From: Okapia johnstoni
Lineage: Eukaryota; Chordata; Mammalia; Artiodactyla; Giraffidae
DNA length: 64,000 nucleotides
Reading direction: 5' to 3'
Assembly: GCA_024291935.2 (NCBI GenBank)
Contig: CM044307.1
Location: 102,305,461-102,369,460, forward strand
Made by a program: the position numbers and the translations under genes. Within the stretch, counting starts at the first letter, position 1. Every line of letters begins with the position of its first letter. This document shows positions 46,496-58,669 of the stretch, one piece after another. The notes under the pieces are model-generated. The model ran no database searches. It was not told the origin of the DNA and saw only the letters and a list, made by a program, of their open reading frames with translations.

Positions 46496-47155
46496 ACAAC
46501 ATATGACTAGTAAGGAGAAAAGATTTTCAGAAGGTTAGTGAAAGCATAGGCTAACAAATGGTGTCTAGGCAAAGCAAGCAGGATTACTGAAACAATAAAG
46601 GAAAAACCAGATATAAGATACTAAGTTGGAAAGATGTAAAGAAAAACTATTATCTTTTAAGAGTTTTCCTAAAGTTCATACTAAAGTGAAAATTTTAGTT
46701 TTTCCACAATACTACTAATTTCAGTGTCACATATTAGTGACGTGTTTCTCAGTTCTTAATAAGTTAATTTTTCTGTATTCACTATCATTAATTATGGTTC
46801 AGTGTGTCAGGAAACTTTGCCTATTATTAACACAGAAAAACACAAATATCTGAGATCCTAAATAGATATAGATCAGTCAGTAGGAGTCATATTTAAGCAT
46901 CAAAATAATATTTAAAGTTCTTCAGTATGAGGATGATACAGTCAATATTTTCAAAGAGCTTTTATATACCAACCTCTGATTATAATCGTGGTATTCTACT
47001 CCCCTGAATTCTATAGATTTTATAGACACATGTATAGATGTGTGCACTGGTTAAATCTAAGCTGTTTCATATAAGTTATAGAGCTCTGGCTATTTTTCCA
47101 ACTTTATCTGATATTGGTTTTCCCTTCTCAGCATTTGTCTATATCTAATTCACCA
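46496..47155. other. Intronic sequence without recognised features
   Basis: AT-rich, nothing recognised. Confidence 0.35.
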
Positions 47156-47159
47156 TTTA

Positions 47160-47340
47160 TTTTACACATTTACCTTGTTTAAGTCTGTCTCTCAGAAAAC
47201 AATGTAAGGTCCATGAGGAAAGGAAATGTTTTTATTTATTAATATTTTCCCTACTTTGTCCATTGCCATATCTCTTAGTGCCTAGAAGATTGGCACATAA
47301 CAGATGTGCATAAATTTTTGTTGAATGAATAAATGAACCC
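47160..47340 (+). repeat. L2 LINE 3' end
   Basis: GTAAGGTCCATGAGGAAAGG, GTCCATTGCCATATCTCTTA, GTGCCTAGAAGATTGGCACA and TTTTGTTGAATGAATAAATG are the L2 terminal blocks. A clear copy. Confidence 0.75.
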
Positions 47341-48030
47341 TGATTAAAACAATAGTTTGTAAGAGCTATGTCTACAAGTAACAACTTCTCAGACAAATGG
47401 GAATCTGGGATATCTGACACAGACAGATTTGACAAATCAACAATTAGATTAACATCAAAAGACGGAACATTATCTTCTATGATTCATGGATAGTTAAATG
47501 ACCACCTGAGTTATCCTGAAATGAGGTGCCTCTAAAAGTAAGGCTTTGATGGACTGAGTCATATGGAAAATAGACCATTTTGAAGGGCAGGAAGAATATA
47601 AGGACAATGAGGTGAGTTGGCTGCTTTGAAATGCACTGAAGAGTTAAAAGAAATAAAATGACTAGCATAAGGTTTTAAGATTTAGGTCAATGCTCAGAGA
47701 AACCAAAAGTTGCTGTGGCTGCTCAGAAGAGCCTCTTACTGAGGTCCCAAGACAAAACAGAAAAAAGAAAAAGAGCCTGATCTAGGAGAGGTCACTGAAT
47801 TACAATGTATGATGAATTCAGAGCCTTACCAGAAGATCTTATTCAGAAACCTTGGAACTACTCTTAATATAAAAAGGCACCCCCAAGAATTAGAAAAAGG
47901 AAATTTAGAAAATACTCTTATCCCCCAAACTCCAATGAGCTGGCATGCTTCACTGATAAGTTACATCTTATTTGTCTTGATGACCATGCATGACTTCACT
48001 TAAAGCAGTTACTTTGCAAAACAAAGTTCC
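47341..48030. other. Intronic sequence without recognised features
   Basis: No clear repeat or exon; open frame 47809-48003 has no recognisable product. Confidence 0.35.
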
Positions 48031-48034
48031 CTCC

Positions 48035-48430
48035 TATGTTCCCTCCTCTTGAATCTGTGGAGGCCTGTGACTGTTCTGACCAACTTGTGTTGTACGGTGA
48101 AAGTTACACTTTGTGACTTTTGAGTCTAGGTCCTAAGAGGCGATGCAGTTTCCAGCTAGTTCACTGGAACACTTGCTCTTAGGCCCTGGAGCCACTGCAT
48201 AAAAGCTCACTGCTCTGAGACCACTGTGCCCTAGAGCTCATATGCAGGTTCTTACATGTAAAGTCCCAATTAAACCTGTCTGTCTTTCAGTTACTCCAGC
48301 CTAGGTGCCAGACACAAGAGCAAAGAAGTCATCTCACAAGTAGACCTTTCAATCTCCAGATATTTGAGTCACCACCTGAAGACCACAGGCTAAATTTGGC
48401 CCATACCATCTTATGAGAGAGGATAATTTT
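48035..48430 (+). repeat. Solo LTR of MLT1 (ERVL-MaLR) type
   Basis: CTTGAATCTGTGGAGGCCTG, CTGTTCTGACCAACTTGTG, GTCCTAAGAGGCGATGCAGT, AGGCCCTGGAGCCACTGCAT, CAGCCTAGGTGCCAGACAC and AGAGAGGATAAT follow the MLT1 landmark order. No retroviral coding sequence. Confidence 0.78.
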
Positions 48431-48490
48431 CAGAAATCTTGTGAGCTTGTGGTTAAACACAGTTAGTTAAAGCTTAAATTATGTAAGCTT

Positions 48491-48610
48491 ACGACTCAAT
48501 GGACATGAGTCTGAGCAAACTCCGGGAGATAATGAAGGACAGGAAGGCCTGGCATGCTGCAGCTCATGGGGTCGCAAAGACTCAGGCATGACTTAGAGAC
48601 TGAACAACAA
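48491..48610 (+). mobile_element. BovB LINE 3' tail
   Basis: CGACTCAATGGACATGAGTC, CAAACTCCGGGAGATAATG, AGGCCTGGCATGCTGCAG, GGGGTCGCAAAGACTCAGGC, ending ACTTAGAGACTGAACAACAA. Extremely truncated. Confidence 0.92.
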
Positions 48611-48912
48611 ATAATAAAATATTTTTTAAAAAACAGTAAACACTCAAAATATATCACTTCCTAATTATCTTACTATATTTTACTATTACCAATGTCCACG
48701 GGGTTGTTTACTTCAATTGTATTTGAATAATAGAAATACTATATAATGGTTCACTACTGTGCATTTTTTCCCAACTCTGCATTCAGTGACAGCATGTTGG
48801 TAGTTTGAAATCAGCAACAGTGGGAGTATTTCCACCTTGGAAAATGACTAACACTATATATAAGTATTTTTTGCTTTTTCAGATAAAAAAAAAATCATTT
48901 ACCAGTCACCAC

Positions 48913-49123
48913 ATGTGTCCTCAATCGTGTCCAACTCTTTACAATCCCATGTGCTGTAGCCTGCCAGGCTTCTCTATCCATGGGTTTTCCTAGGTGAGAA
49001 TACTAGAGTGGGTTGCCATTTCCTTCTCCAGGGCATCTTTCAGACTCAGGGATTGAAACTGTGTCTCCTGCATCTCTTGCATTAGCTGGCAGATTCTTTA
49101 CCACTGAGCCACCTGGGAAGCCC
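48913..49123 (-). mobile_element. Bov-tA SINE, reverse orientation
   Basis: TCAATCGTGTCCAACTCTTT, CTGTAGCCTGCCAGGCTTC, TCTCCAGGGCATCTTTCAGA, TGCATTAGCTGGCAGATTCT and GAGCCACCTGGGAAGCCC. Some local duplications and changes; clearly Bov-tA. Confidence 0.92.
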
Positions 49124-49269
49124 ACTAGACCTCAAGTCATCCCAGCTGAGAGCCCAAAACTTACGGAGCAGAAAAGGGCTGTCATACCCATGCCCTTTCT
49201 GAATCTCTGACCCATAGAACTATGAGTATAGTAAAATATGGCTTGTGGCATTACATTTTAGGGTGGTCT

Positions 49270-49455
49270 ATTATGAAGCAGTTGGAATCCCAGCCTGGCC
49301 ACCGCCCCCGGGTGGACCTTCAAATCTTCCCAAGGAGCCTCAGTTTCCCTATCTGCCATACTGGGCTAACTACAGTGCACAAAACCTATTGTGCTCTTTC
49401 AAGGGCTGATAGGTATGCATCAGCTCTTAGCACAGTAGCTGGTGTTCAATAAAGC
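49270..49455 (+). repeat. MIR SINE
   Basis: GGAGCCTCAGTTTCCCTATC then a degenerate middle, GCTCTTAGCACAGTAGCTGG and TGTTCAATAAAGCAGG follow MIR order. Confidence 0.65.
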
Positions 49456-49539
49456 AGGATGGCTCTTGCTGAAGATGTCAGGGAGTTGGCCAGCCAGTCC
49501 GATAATCAGTCGAGGCATCAGGGAGATGGCTGCTATTCC

Positions 49540-49645
49540 AGAAGGCCATATAACAGCTTGGGTTTGAATGTTAGCTGTGTCCCTTACTTGCTGTGTAAAC
49601 CTCCATGCCTCAGTCTTCTCCCCTGGAACACGGGCGGGTAAGAGT
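49540..49645 (+). repeat. MIR SINE fragment, cut by a BovB
   Basis: CTTGGGTTTGAATGTTAGCT, CCCTTACTTGCTGTGTAAAC and GCCTCAGTCTTCTCCCCTG are the MIR 5'/core blocks. The 3' half is missing where the BovB begins at about 49648. Confidence 0.65.
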
Positions 49646-49647
49646 AG

Positions 49648-50140
49648 GGCATATTAAAAACTAGAGACATTACTTTGCCAACAAAGGTCCATCTAGTCAA
49701 GGCTATGGTTTTTCCAGTGGTCATGTATGGATGTGAGAGTTGGACTATAAAGAAAGCTGAGCATCGAAGAATTGATGCTTTTGAACTGTGGTGTTGGAGA
49801 AGACTGTTGAGAGTCTCTTTTACTGCAAGGAGGTCCAACCAGTCCATCCTAAAGGAGATTATTGGTAGGACTGATGTCGAACCTGAAACTCCAATACTTT
49901 GGCCACCTGATGCGAAGAGCTGATTCATTTGAAAAGACCCTGATGTTTGGAAAGATTGAGGGCAGGAGGAGAAGGGAACAACAGAGCATGAGATGGTTGG
50001 ATGACCTCAACGACTCAATGGACATGAGTTTGGGTGAACTCCGGGAGTTGGTGATGGATAGGGAGGCCTGGTGTGCTGCGGTTCATGGGGTAGCAAAGAG
50101 TCGGACACAACTGAGCGACTGAACTGAACTGAACTGATGT
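49648..50140 (+). mobile_element. BovB LINE 3' region, 5'-truncated
   Basis: GCATATTAAAAACTAGAGAC to GAGCGACTGAACTGAACTGA. It contains a 30-base deletion relative to other copies near 49858 (the CAGTCCTGGGTGTTCATTGG section is missing) and several substitutions. Open pieces read as the post-RT C-terminal part (MYGCESWTIKKAEHRRIDAF), not functional. Confidence 0.94.
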
Positions 50141-51599
50141 TGATGCTGATGAATACCTAAGTAGTCCATAGGTTACAAAATATTAAGATGATATTGATAT
50201 TTAATGAGCATAACTGTGCACTGAGAACCATATGCATGTAGCTGAACACCGTAACGAGAGATTATGAATCTTCTCTTTTGTGAAAAGGAGATTTTATTTT
50301 GTCTAAGAAGTCTATTTTTATTGTTGGGTAGATACATATCAGTATTGCTGCTTTTTGGAATTTTAATACGAAAACAAGTATGATAAAATCTGGGTGGTAA
50401 GGCAGACTGACATCTCAGGTTGCCCCAAATCTTTTGACTATATCTTCCATGTTTGATAGGTCCCCACATTCTGAATGCCATCATTCCAATGGACAATCCA
50501 AGAAACACTTCTCAGGCATGTTTACCACCAGGTGGCAGACATGTGACTTAAGAGCCGGCCCCCTGCACAGGAGAGATTCTGAGGGGAGTCAGGCAAGGAA
50601 ATGTGCTGGGCAAAGGGCAGCCATCTTGCTGGCACAGGTATTAGCAGAGGCTGCGTGTTTCTGGGACTTGGGATGGAAGAAAAACCTACAAAGCTAAGAA
50701 ATGTGGTCCTAGAAATTATGCACGTAAGCTCAGTTTAGACATTTCTCATAGGCTTAATTAAAGCCTTCTTGATTAAAATAGCAAACTGGACTGTTTTGAG
50801 CAACTGGGAACTCTTGTCCATACAATAACAAGAACAGTTGTGTTTTTAGTGATGTAAACCAGACTCCTTAAGGGTTTGACAACCTAACTATTCAGAAAAC
50901 TCTTTGATGCCTAGAAAAATATTCTATATAATAGAGGCTTAATCCTTGTTGAACTGAAGTAATAATGCATGTGAATTATCTATCTTGGAGAATGAGGCCA
51001 AAAAATGTTCTAATCTAGAAGGTATCTATGGCTTATAAGCTTCAAATGAAAACCTATTACAAATAAAAAATGAACTTACCTAAGATGCCACTAACAGTCT
51101 AATAATTTGTACACCTTTGCTAGAAACAAAACTTCAGTCTAATGTTTAATGAATCTTGCAGAAGGCACCCTTTGGTATACACTCAAAGGACTAGAGGGAC
51201 TCTGTGAGTGGCCATTAATTTATGTTGGAATTGACTTTAAATGACCATAGCCTATATATATATATATATACACACATAAACATATCAAATCCTATATCCA
51301 CAGACACATATTGACTCACTGGGAATTTTTAAACTAAATTTATAAAACTGTAAGTCTTTCTACAACATCATCTTGTGTGCAATTATCTTCAATCACAGAT
51401 AGTATTTAAGTAGAAAGGTATTCTGCCCTGTAAACTAATTTGACCTCTGTAATACAGTCAAATAACACAATAGTAACGTCTGAAAATGAAAACATTCAAA
51501 TCGATTGCTTTCTTAATCAGTCCACTTAGTATCCTTTACTCTCAAACATGGCTTAGATACCCTCAGGATCTTGTTTTCTTTTCACATTAAGAAAAGAGT
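50141..51599. other. Intronic sequence; contains a GC-richer patch and a (TA)9 run
   Basis: Apart from the CTCF-like site and the (TA)9 run at 51253-51270, no repeat or exon is recognised. The patch at 50435-50700 has open frames on both strands with no familiar product. Confidence 0.4.
50525..50538 (+). promoter_or_regulatory. CTCF-like motif
   Basis: CCACCAGGTGGCAG fits the 14-base CTCF core CCASYAGRKGGCRS at every position. It sits in a GC-richer, repeat-poor patch (about 50435-50700) in an otherwise AT-rich intron. A sequence match alone does not show occupancy. Confidence 0.55.
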
Positions 51600-51602
51600 T
51601 CC

Positions 51603-51727
51603 CCGGAGAAGGAAATATCAACCCACTCCAGTATTCTTGCCTGGGAAATCTCATGAACAGAGGAATATGGTGGGCTATGATCCATAGGGTCACAAAAGGG
51701 TTGGACATGACTTAGTGACTAAACAAC
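51603..51727 (+). mobile_element. Bov-tA SINE, 5'-truncated
   Basis: CCGGAGAAGGAAATATCAAC, CACTCCAGTATTCTTGCC, GTGGGCTATGATCCATAGGG and GACATGACTTAGTGACTAAA, only the tail half. Lacks the tRNA-like half. Confidence 0.92.
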
Positions 51728-52995
51728 AATGTGTTTTGTGCACATTTGAGTCCCACATTGAATAGCTGTAGGGAGAACATATGTTGTACCTTACTCAGTC
51801 TTTTATTTGTCATATCCTATTGTAGCACTTCATAAAAAATATACATGAACCCAAACACACACATATTTTACCTGCTTTTAACTACTAGGGTCTTCCTTTT
51901 CTCAATTGGATGGTACTTTATACTCCTCAAGGAAATAACTACAGGGATTTTAACTTATACAGACAGGCATATCAAGAATGGGAAGCTTTTCTTTAGTGTC
52001 TGATTGTATTTGAACATTTATTTAATATAATTCTTTGGGCTCAAAACAAAAGTAAGGGCATAGTAAGGAATGTTTCAAACTCAGTCTTTAATTTAAACTA
52101 AGGATAATTGTCTTTTTTTAAAGTTTATGACCTGTGAAATGAAATTACAGTGTCATTATTCATGACTAACATTAAGACTAGTTCTTGAAACCCTAACTTC
52201 TCTTTCCAAGTCACACAATGTTGCATTCTAAAACATTGTTAATGAGTCATCTGAGATCTTCAGGCACCAGAGCAGTTGAAACAACAAACAGCAAAAATGA
52301 AACAACAACATAATTTTCTACTCTTATACTAAGAAATAATAACTACATTAATATTTCTACTTTCCCTCACCCTTTCATTAATTCAAATAATTCTGCAAAA
52401 ATATGGTAATTTTCAGCAGTTGATATCAATATGTTGAAATAATGGCAGGAATGCTGTTTTCTACAAATATAACTTGCCTGGGTATGGTTAGAGAAGTTTT
52501 AGGAATAACAATTTTTGTTTCATCATTTTTTTCTACATTCTTTTTAGTGTAGAAACATTAAACCATAAAGATTTTTGAATGTTTCTGTAAATATCCACTA
52601 CAGTTTCTGAAGTTTTTATTTTTGTACAATCATGAATAACATTAAGATGACTTTATTTGGATTTTCTCAATTTAATTACTTGAGGCAGTTGGGTTTAAGA
52701 CCAACTCTAGTGACTACTTTGATTTTTTCTTGTACACTTTTATTTTGGGGGTAAGGATCAAGTTTATCTGTAGTGACAAAGTGATAAATGGCCACAGCTT
52801 TTACCTGTGACATCAGAATAAATATCTAGCACATTACTTGCCACACAACTGATACAAAATAGATTACTAAACAGATTGGGACTGAATTACAAGAAATTGA
52901 ACAAACTCTGCTCCTACCTAGAGATAATCCCTCAGGTCACACTTTACTTGTGAGTAACAGAAATATGCTTTTAAAATATATAGCCTTTGATTAAG
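51728..52995. other. Intronic sequence without recognised features
   Basis: AT-rich, nothing coding or repetitive that I can name. Confidence 0.4.
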
Positions 52996-52999
52996 CCAT

Positions 53000-53180
53000 A
53001 GAGTGGACTCTCTGGGTATGTCACTTACGAGCTGTGTGTCTTGGGGCAAGTTACTATGCTAGTTTTCTTATCAGTTAAATGGAGACAATAGGATTGCTGT
53101 AAGGATAATGTGAGTTAAACATATAAAACATCCAGAAAGACATTTCATGTTTAATTAATATGTTACTATATTATTATCAT
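53000..53180 (+). repeat. MIR SINE
   Basis: GTGGACTCTCTGGGTATGTC, ACTTACGAGCTGTGTGTCTT, GGGGCAAGTTACTATGC and GATAATGTGAGTTAAACATA follow MIR order. Confidence 0.7.
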
Positions 53181-54802
53181 TATTATTGTGTGATATACAA
53201 GATAAAATTTATTCATTCATCTTCCTCTGAAAATTCTATTTTCTATTTGAGAACAGATATAATTCTCTCAAATATCAGACCTTTTTAATCTATTGTTTTT
53301 GCTGATACTCAAAATTAACAACAAAACCTCCATCCACTTAAGAGTTCTCTTTATGAACTGTCTTTTCTGCGTTATATATTTCAATTTGTGAGCATCATTT
53401 AACCTCTCAGTGTGGAAAGAGAGAGTCACAAGTTTATCAGGACCCTAGAAATTGAGACACTCAATTCTACTCAAACTTTCCCACAATCTAATAAAAAATT
53501 ATCTTTGGGTGTGAGATTATACTACTTTGTTGCTTTCTCTCCACGACCAGCAAGTGGGTGTTTATAGCAAGAAGAAAAATACACCGCATAGAAGGAAAAA
53601 CTATTATATAAATCTATTTAAAAATCTTATATTTAGCAACATTTAATAGGGCATTATGGGAGAAGAGAAAAGATTTTCTGATTTTCAGACCTGGATATTT
53701 TTGAGGTGGTGGGGGAGGTGATTATGTAACTAAGTTGTTATACTTAAATCAATGGTTTGCACAAAGAAGGCTGCATAAATCTATTTTCCTTGATGTAATC
53801 AACAACAAAAATCCTCCATATCATTGCCTTCAGAAAGGTAGAAAAAATGTTTTCCAGCTTTATTCATGTTTTGTCTTACCATATTAAGTTGTCATTTTTA
53901 TATTACTATCTAAGACCAAGCATACAATGAATACACAATTAACGTACCTTACTTTCTCAGTATTAATCTGCTAGAACTCTTAACACTTCAAATATTTTCA
54001 TCTACTTCATGTTGAAATTGAACTGCAGTCACACCAAAGTGGTTTTACTTTACATTACTTTACTAGAAAATCTTCTCTCATTTATGAGTAATATGACAGT
54101 TTACACAGTCTGAAATTTAGTAAATTTTTCTTCTGATCTAGAAAATAAGGGTACCTCTGATGATAGCAAGTCATGTGATTAAACAAATACATGGGTTTTC
54201 AAGAGCAGAATACTGTAATTTCCATCAGGTTCATGAAATAAAAATATCATAACTGGAAGTCTCCATGAAGTTCTAAAATAGAAAAGGTATGTCTCTTTTA
54301 ATTAGGAGAGTCCTCTTTCAGGGATTTTACGTTTTTAACATCTTTTTTAAAAATTATTATTTTTCTGAGGTGAGGTGAGGATGAATGTCAGGCCGTTTCC
54401 TCATAGTACCCAGAAGGCAAAGTCATGCTCCCCTTTCAAACCTATGACCCTACCATCTTACCCACTCCCAGTCTCTGAAGCAGGACCCACCTACTCCATT
54501 GCAAAACAGCCTGGAACTCACTATTGAAATGCAACTCTTCCTTTTAAAATCAAACGTCAGAAGAAATACTAACATTTTTTAAGGCAACACCGTGATTTAG
54601 TCGGCAAGGCTGTAATTAAAGTTTCTTGTCTTCCTGTTCCGAGTTTTGTAGTATATTCTCTTTTACTCTAAGTAACAGACAATGAGTTTCTGTCTGCTTG
54701 AAGTCTTCCTGAATTTTTAAAGGCTTCTATTTTTATGAATATATTAGAAATAAGACGCTGAACTATGGAATTACTTCCAAGCAGAGGAAGTTTTATACTT
54801 AC
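53181..54802. other. Intron downstream of the 102-nt exon, no recognised features
   Basis: AT-rich with no repeat or exon I can name. Confidence 0.4.
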
Positions 54803-54904
54803 TCTTGTGTTATTTCTTTCAGCTTTAAGTTCAGAAATTTCTTCTTCCTTTTCTAAAAGTTGTTCCCTGCAAGCATTTAATTCTTTTGTCAGAGCAGCAA
54901 ATTC
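54803..54904 (-). CDS. PPFIA2: PPFIA2 coding exon, 34 codons (first visible exon in transcript order)
   Basis: On the minus strand the exon begins after CCCCTTTCAG and reads [15 protein letters not shown], continuing through [15 protein letters not shown] to NNTR. It ends AGA|GTAAGT, a strong donor in intron positions +1 to +6 but with A, not G, at exon position -1. Length is 102 nt, phase 0 at both ends. The peptide is rich in Glu, Lys and Leu with heptad spacing, part of the long N-terminal coiled coil of liprin-alpha (about residues 102-135 of the human protein from memory) used for multimerisation and active-zone partner binding. The open frame continues a little into flanking intron on both sides, but the splice sites and family match set the borders. 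Liprin-alpha paralogues are nearly identical here, so paralogue identity comes from the other exons. Confidence 0.93.
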
Positions 54905-55489
54905 CTGAAAGGGGAATAAAAAAAATTTGAAGACATATACCAGATCTTTAAAAAATATATTCCAGCAGAAGAAAAAAAACATCAAAATATAATCTTTTGA
55001 GTGTAAAGAATAGAAAACAATGGCCTAGTTGACTACACATTGCTGTTATGTATACATGCACTGCTGTCATTAAAACAACCTCATTCCAATACTGAACAAA
55101 TGCTAGTCCATGATACTAACATACACATATGATTATAATACACTGTCCAGATGAGAGTATTAAACATGTTTCAGAATGTATCAGATATAGCATATTGAAT
55201 TTAACATTAGTATGATAACATTGATAATATGGAATAATTTAAACTCTGCTAATTTTGTGAACCACTCTGAAGATCTTACACTCTCACTCCATCCATATCA
55301 CAAAGTTTAGACTGAGTGTACTACATCATAAGGAAAAAACAGCCACCATCAACACCAAGCTAAAATTCTTAAATATACTATTTAGAGATTAAGAAGTGTA
55401 CTTATTTAATAGGGTGAAGAAAGAAATATACCTGTAGCCTACAAAATAATAAATGTATCTAAGACTTGATAACATTATCTAAGATTCTC

Positions 55490-55625
55490 CTATTGATTTA
55501 TGTATTGCTCAGTTTTTCATTCTGCAATGTAAGCTCCATGTGAACTGGGACTTCAACTGACTTCACTGCTAAAGTCCTAGTGTCTAAGACATAGTGGGTG
55601 CTCAATTAGTATGTATTTTCAATAA
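55490..55625 (+). repeat. L2 LINE 3' end
   Basis: TGCAATGTAAGCTCCATGTG, CCTAGTGTCTAAGACATAGT, GGGTGCTCAATTAGTATG and AATAAATGGA are L2 terminal blocks. Confidence 0.7.
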
Positions 55626-55649
55626 ATGGACACAGGTAATGTATTCTAG

Positions 55650-55860
55650 AGGGCTTCCAAGGTGACTCAGTGGTAAAGAATCTGCCTGCCAAGCAGGAGA
55701 TGGGGGTTCAATCCCTGGATCGGGAACAGGCCCTGGAGAAGGAACTAGCAACCCAAGCCAGTATTCTTGCCTGGGAAATCCCTGGACAGAGGAGTCTGGC
55801 AGGGTACAGTCCATGGGGTCACAAAAGAGTTGGACACACCTTAGCAACTAAACAACAACA
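55650..55860 (+). mobile_element. Bov-tA SINE
   Basis: GGGCTTCCAAGGTGACTCAG, TCTGCCTGCCAAGCAGGAG, GGTTCAATCCCTGGATCGGG, CAGTATTCTTGCCTGGG, GGGGTCACAAAAGAGTTGG and a TAAACAACAACAA end. Possible imperfect target duplication (ATGTATTCTAG / ATATATTCTGG). Inserted just after an L2 end and about 750 bases upstream of the 102-nt exon. Confidence 0.94.
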
Positions 55861-56202
55861 ATATATTCTGGAGTAATCATTTCTCCATTACAAATGACAC
55901 TATGGAGTAATTGTCAATCGCTTCCTTCCCCAAAATGGGATCAGAGATTAAATAATGTGGGTATTTCTACCATTAGGTAGTGCGTTTAGACACAATAAAG
56001 ATGGTTTAAAAAGAAGGCAAAAACACCTATTGAACTATTCTGTTACTCCAACTTACAAATAAATATTTTTAAGTAATTTTAACAGATCCATAATATTATT
56101 AAATTCTTTACAGTGGTTCTTTAATAAAATTGATGGCTGTTAAATGTGTTAAGTATTTGGGAAAATTTGGCACTAGACTGGGAAAGCACTGTCAGAATAT
56201 CC

Positions 56203-56218
56203 AAAAAAAAAAAAAAAA
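56203..56218. repeat. A16 homopolymer
   Basis: A run of 16 A on the plus strand. Confidence 0.85.
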
Positions 56219-56298
56219 TGGAGAGACAGATTTGGTTAACCTAACCTTCACAAAGGCAAATTTAGTAAAAAAGTAAATAAATATGATGATTATGCAGG

Positions 56299-56395
56299 AA
56301 GGTTCCCTGGAGGAGGGCAAGGCAACCCACACCGAGCCTGGAGAATTGGACAGAAAGAGTCAGACAAAGACTGAAGGGACTTAACATGAACACAT
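56299..56395 (+). mobile_element. Bov-tA SINE fragment, degraded
   Basis: GGTTCCCTGGAGGAGGGCAA, GGCAACCCACACCGAGCCTG and AAGAGTCAGACAAAGACTGA match the Bov-tA tail half with internal deletions (the CATGGACAGAGGAGCCTGG block is missing). Confidence 0.7.
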
Positions 56396-56869
56396 GCATA
56401 CTTATGAATATCATAAGACAAAATATTAAATCTGTGAATTTAATATCATACCATTTTTTAAGTGAAACATATATCTGGATTATCTTTCTAGAGGTTTAAC
56501 TTAGTATCTGCAGAAAGAAAAAAGGTCAGAAGAAAATAATTTATAATTTTAATATTTCTTATCTCCAGATGGTAAAATTGTAAGTGACTTTTGTTTTTTG
56601 GCTTTCTGCTGTGTATTTTGTCATCAAAACTCTCTAGAATAAATATGCTTTTAGGCCTAGTGAATAAAAGAAAATATGAATCTATAAATTCACTGAAGCA
56701 ATCATGTGTTCATAACCAATGACAGATATTAGTCAAGATGTTACTGGTGAGAGGTGACTTTGCATTTTTAATTTACTATCATGGCACTGACTCTGAACAA
56801 GCTATTTAGTGACTCCATGTATTAAGATTAGTCTTACACTTATTAACTTTCTTGCAAACTCCAGGCACT
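56396..56869. other. Intronic sequence without recognised features
   Basis: AT-rich, nothing recognised. Confidence 0.35.
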
Positions 56870-57060
56870 ATTTTCACTTTCATTATCTTATCTTACTCTC
56901 TCAGTAACTAGTAAGGGAGTCTCATTTCCATTTCATGGCTGAGGAAACTGAATTACCAAGATAAAAGTTCAAGTTCACAAAGCTCATAACCCATAGTGAG
57001 GTATGTTGTGAATACAGCTTTCCAGACTGGACTTTCAGTGCTTTTCCACTATACCATTTT
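56870..57060 (-). repeat. MIR SINE, reverse orientation
   Basis: TCATTTCCATTTCATGGCTG, GAGGAAACTGAATTACCAAG, CAAGTTCACAAAGCTCATAA and GTGCTTTTCCACTATACCAT are reversed MIR blocks. Confidence 0.72.
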
Positions 57061-57409
57061 GACCTAGCAGGTATGTATGGTTCAGAGTTGGAGTGCATTT
57101 AGCAATCCTCTTCTTTATCTAGAGTATTACATAACCATTACTTATAATTACCTGATATGATCCTTTTTAATTAGTCCAAAGGGAGTGTGGGGATCTAGGA
57201 AGTGGCGTATTTCTTCCATGCAGGGTTACAAGTGTGAGACAAGGAACATGCTGAAAATCTAGGACTGCATTAGATGCAGCTGTCTTGTATGGAGTTAATC
57301 ATCAAATGTTTTTACACTTTTTCTCTGACATTTCTCTATTCTGTACCAACTTCTCCATCCATACTGTCATATGAACTGAGTTTTTTAAATCAACTTTTCC
57401 TAGATAACA

Positions 57410-57535
57410 TTAATAATAACAGCAGAGGTAATTAACATTGAGTGAGCCCTTACCATATGCCAGGTACTCTGCCAAGAAATTTATACTGATTATCTCATTA
57501 ATCCTAATGAAACTCTGTAATGTGATACTAAAAGC
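57410..57535 (-). repeat. MIR SINE, reverse orientation
   Basis: ATTAACATTGAGTGAGCCCT, TACCATATGCCAGGTACTCT and TATCTCATTAATCCTAATGA, the reversed MIR 3' part. Confidence 0.72.
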
Positions 57536-57559
57536 TCGCTAAATAAGCTAAATGCTTAT

Positions 57560-58285
57560 CATACAATTCAGCAAATCTCACTCCATGGTATCTCATTCCA
57601 AAGAAATCTCACTCCAAAGAAATTGAAAGCTATGTCCACACAAAAACCTGCATACACCATTTATAGCAGCTCCATGAATAATTGCTAAGACTTGGAAGCA
57701 ATCAAGATGCCTTTCAGTAGGTGAAGGGATAAATAAACAGTAGCACACTTAGATAAGGGAGTACTATCTAGTGCTAAAAAGAAATGAGCTATCAAACCAG
57801 GAAAAAACATGGAGAGACCTTCAATGTATATTAGTAAATGAAAGAAGCCAATCTGAAAAAGGCTACTATTGTATGATTCCAACCATATAACATTCTTAAA
57901 AAATAAAATTATGGGAATAGTAAAAAGATGAATGGTTGCCACAGGGGTTGCAGGTGTGGAAGGGATGAATAGACAGAGGACAGAGGATTTTTAGGAAAAT
58001 GAAAAAGCATTGTGTGGTATTTGATGACCTATACATGTAATTAAACATTTGTCCAAACTTCTAAACATACAATACCCAAACTATGGACCAGTGGTAATAA
58101 AGATGTGTCAATGTAGGTTCATCAGTTGTAGCAGATGTACCACTCTGATGTGGGATGTAATTAATGGTGGAGATCACACATATGTGGGGGCAGAGGGTAT
58201 ATGGGAAACCTCTGCACCTTCCTTTAAATTGTGCTATGTATGACCCTAAACTACTCTATGAATATAAAGTCTTAAATAAAAAGAA
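57560..58285 (+). repeat. L1M 3' region
   Basis: AATTGAAAGCTATGTCCACA, CCTGCATACACCATTTATAG, AGACTTGGAAGCAATCAAGA, ATTGTATGATTCCAACCATA, GATGAATGGTTGCCACAGGG, CAATGTAGGTTCATCAGTTG and a TATAAAGTCTTAAATAAAAA end give the 3' coding end and untranslated region of an old L1 in order, about 0.7 kb. Open frames inside are chance. Confidence 0.82.
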
Positions 58286-58669
58286 AACACCGAGGCCTAG
58301 ATAAGTGAATAAAATTTGCAAAGTTGGGCACTTAGTCATGGTATAGCTGGGTTCTGAATTCAGACAAGCTGTTTCACACTGGATGACTGTAATAGACTGT
58401 TTTTGTTTTTCTCTCCCGACCACATTCTTTCCCCTTCTAATTTGCCCTTCCTTACTTTGAAAAGTTATACTTTCCTCAAGCTCACAAAACTTTCCAGAGC
58501 TTCCTACTTTCAAGCACATCAAATTTAAACAGATTTTTAACTTTTAAAATCCAAACCATCCAAAACATGACCCTTTCTCAATTAATGAGATTTCTTCTTC
58601 ATTGAAAGAAACTACAATTTTGAGCAAAAGCCACTTCATGCTGAACTTAGTATTTAATTTGAATTACTT

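Noticed and set aside
54668..54985. 105-codon minus-strand open frame read as a stand-alone gene
   Set aside because: Only 54904-54803 is coding; the flanks are intron read-through beyond a clear CAG acceptor and GTAAGT donor.
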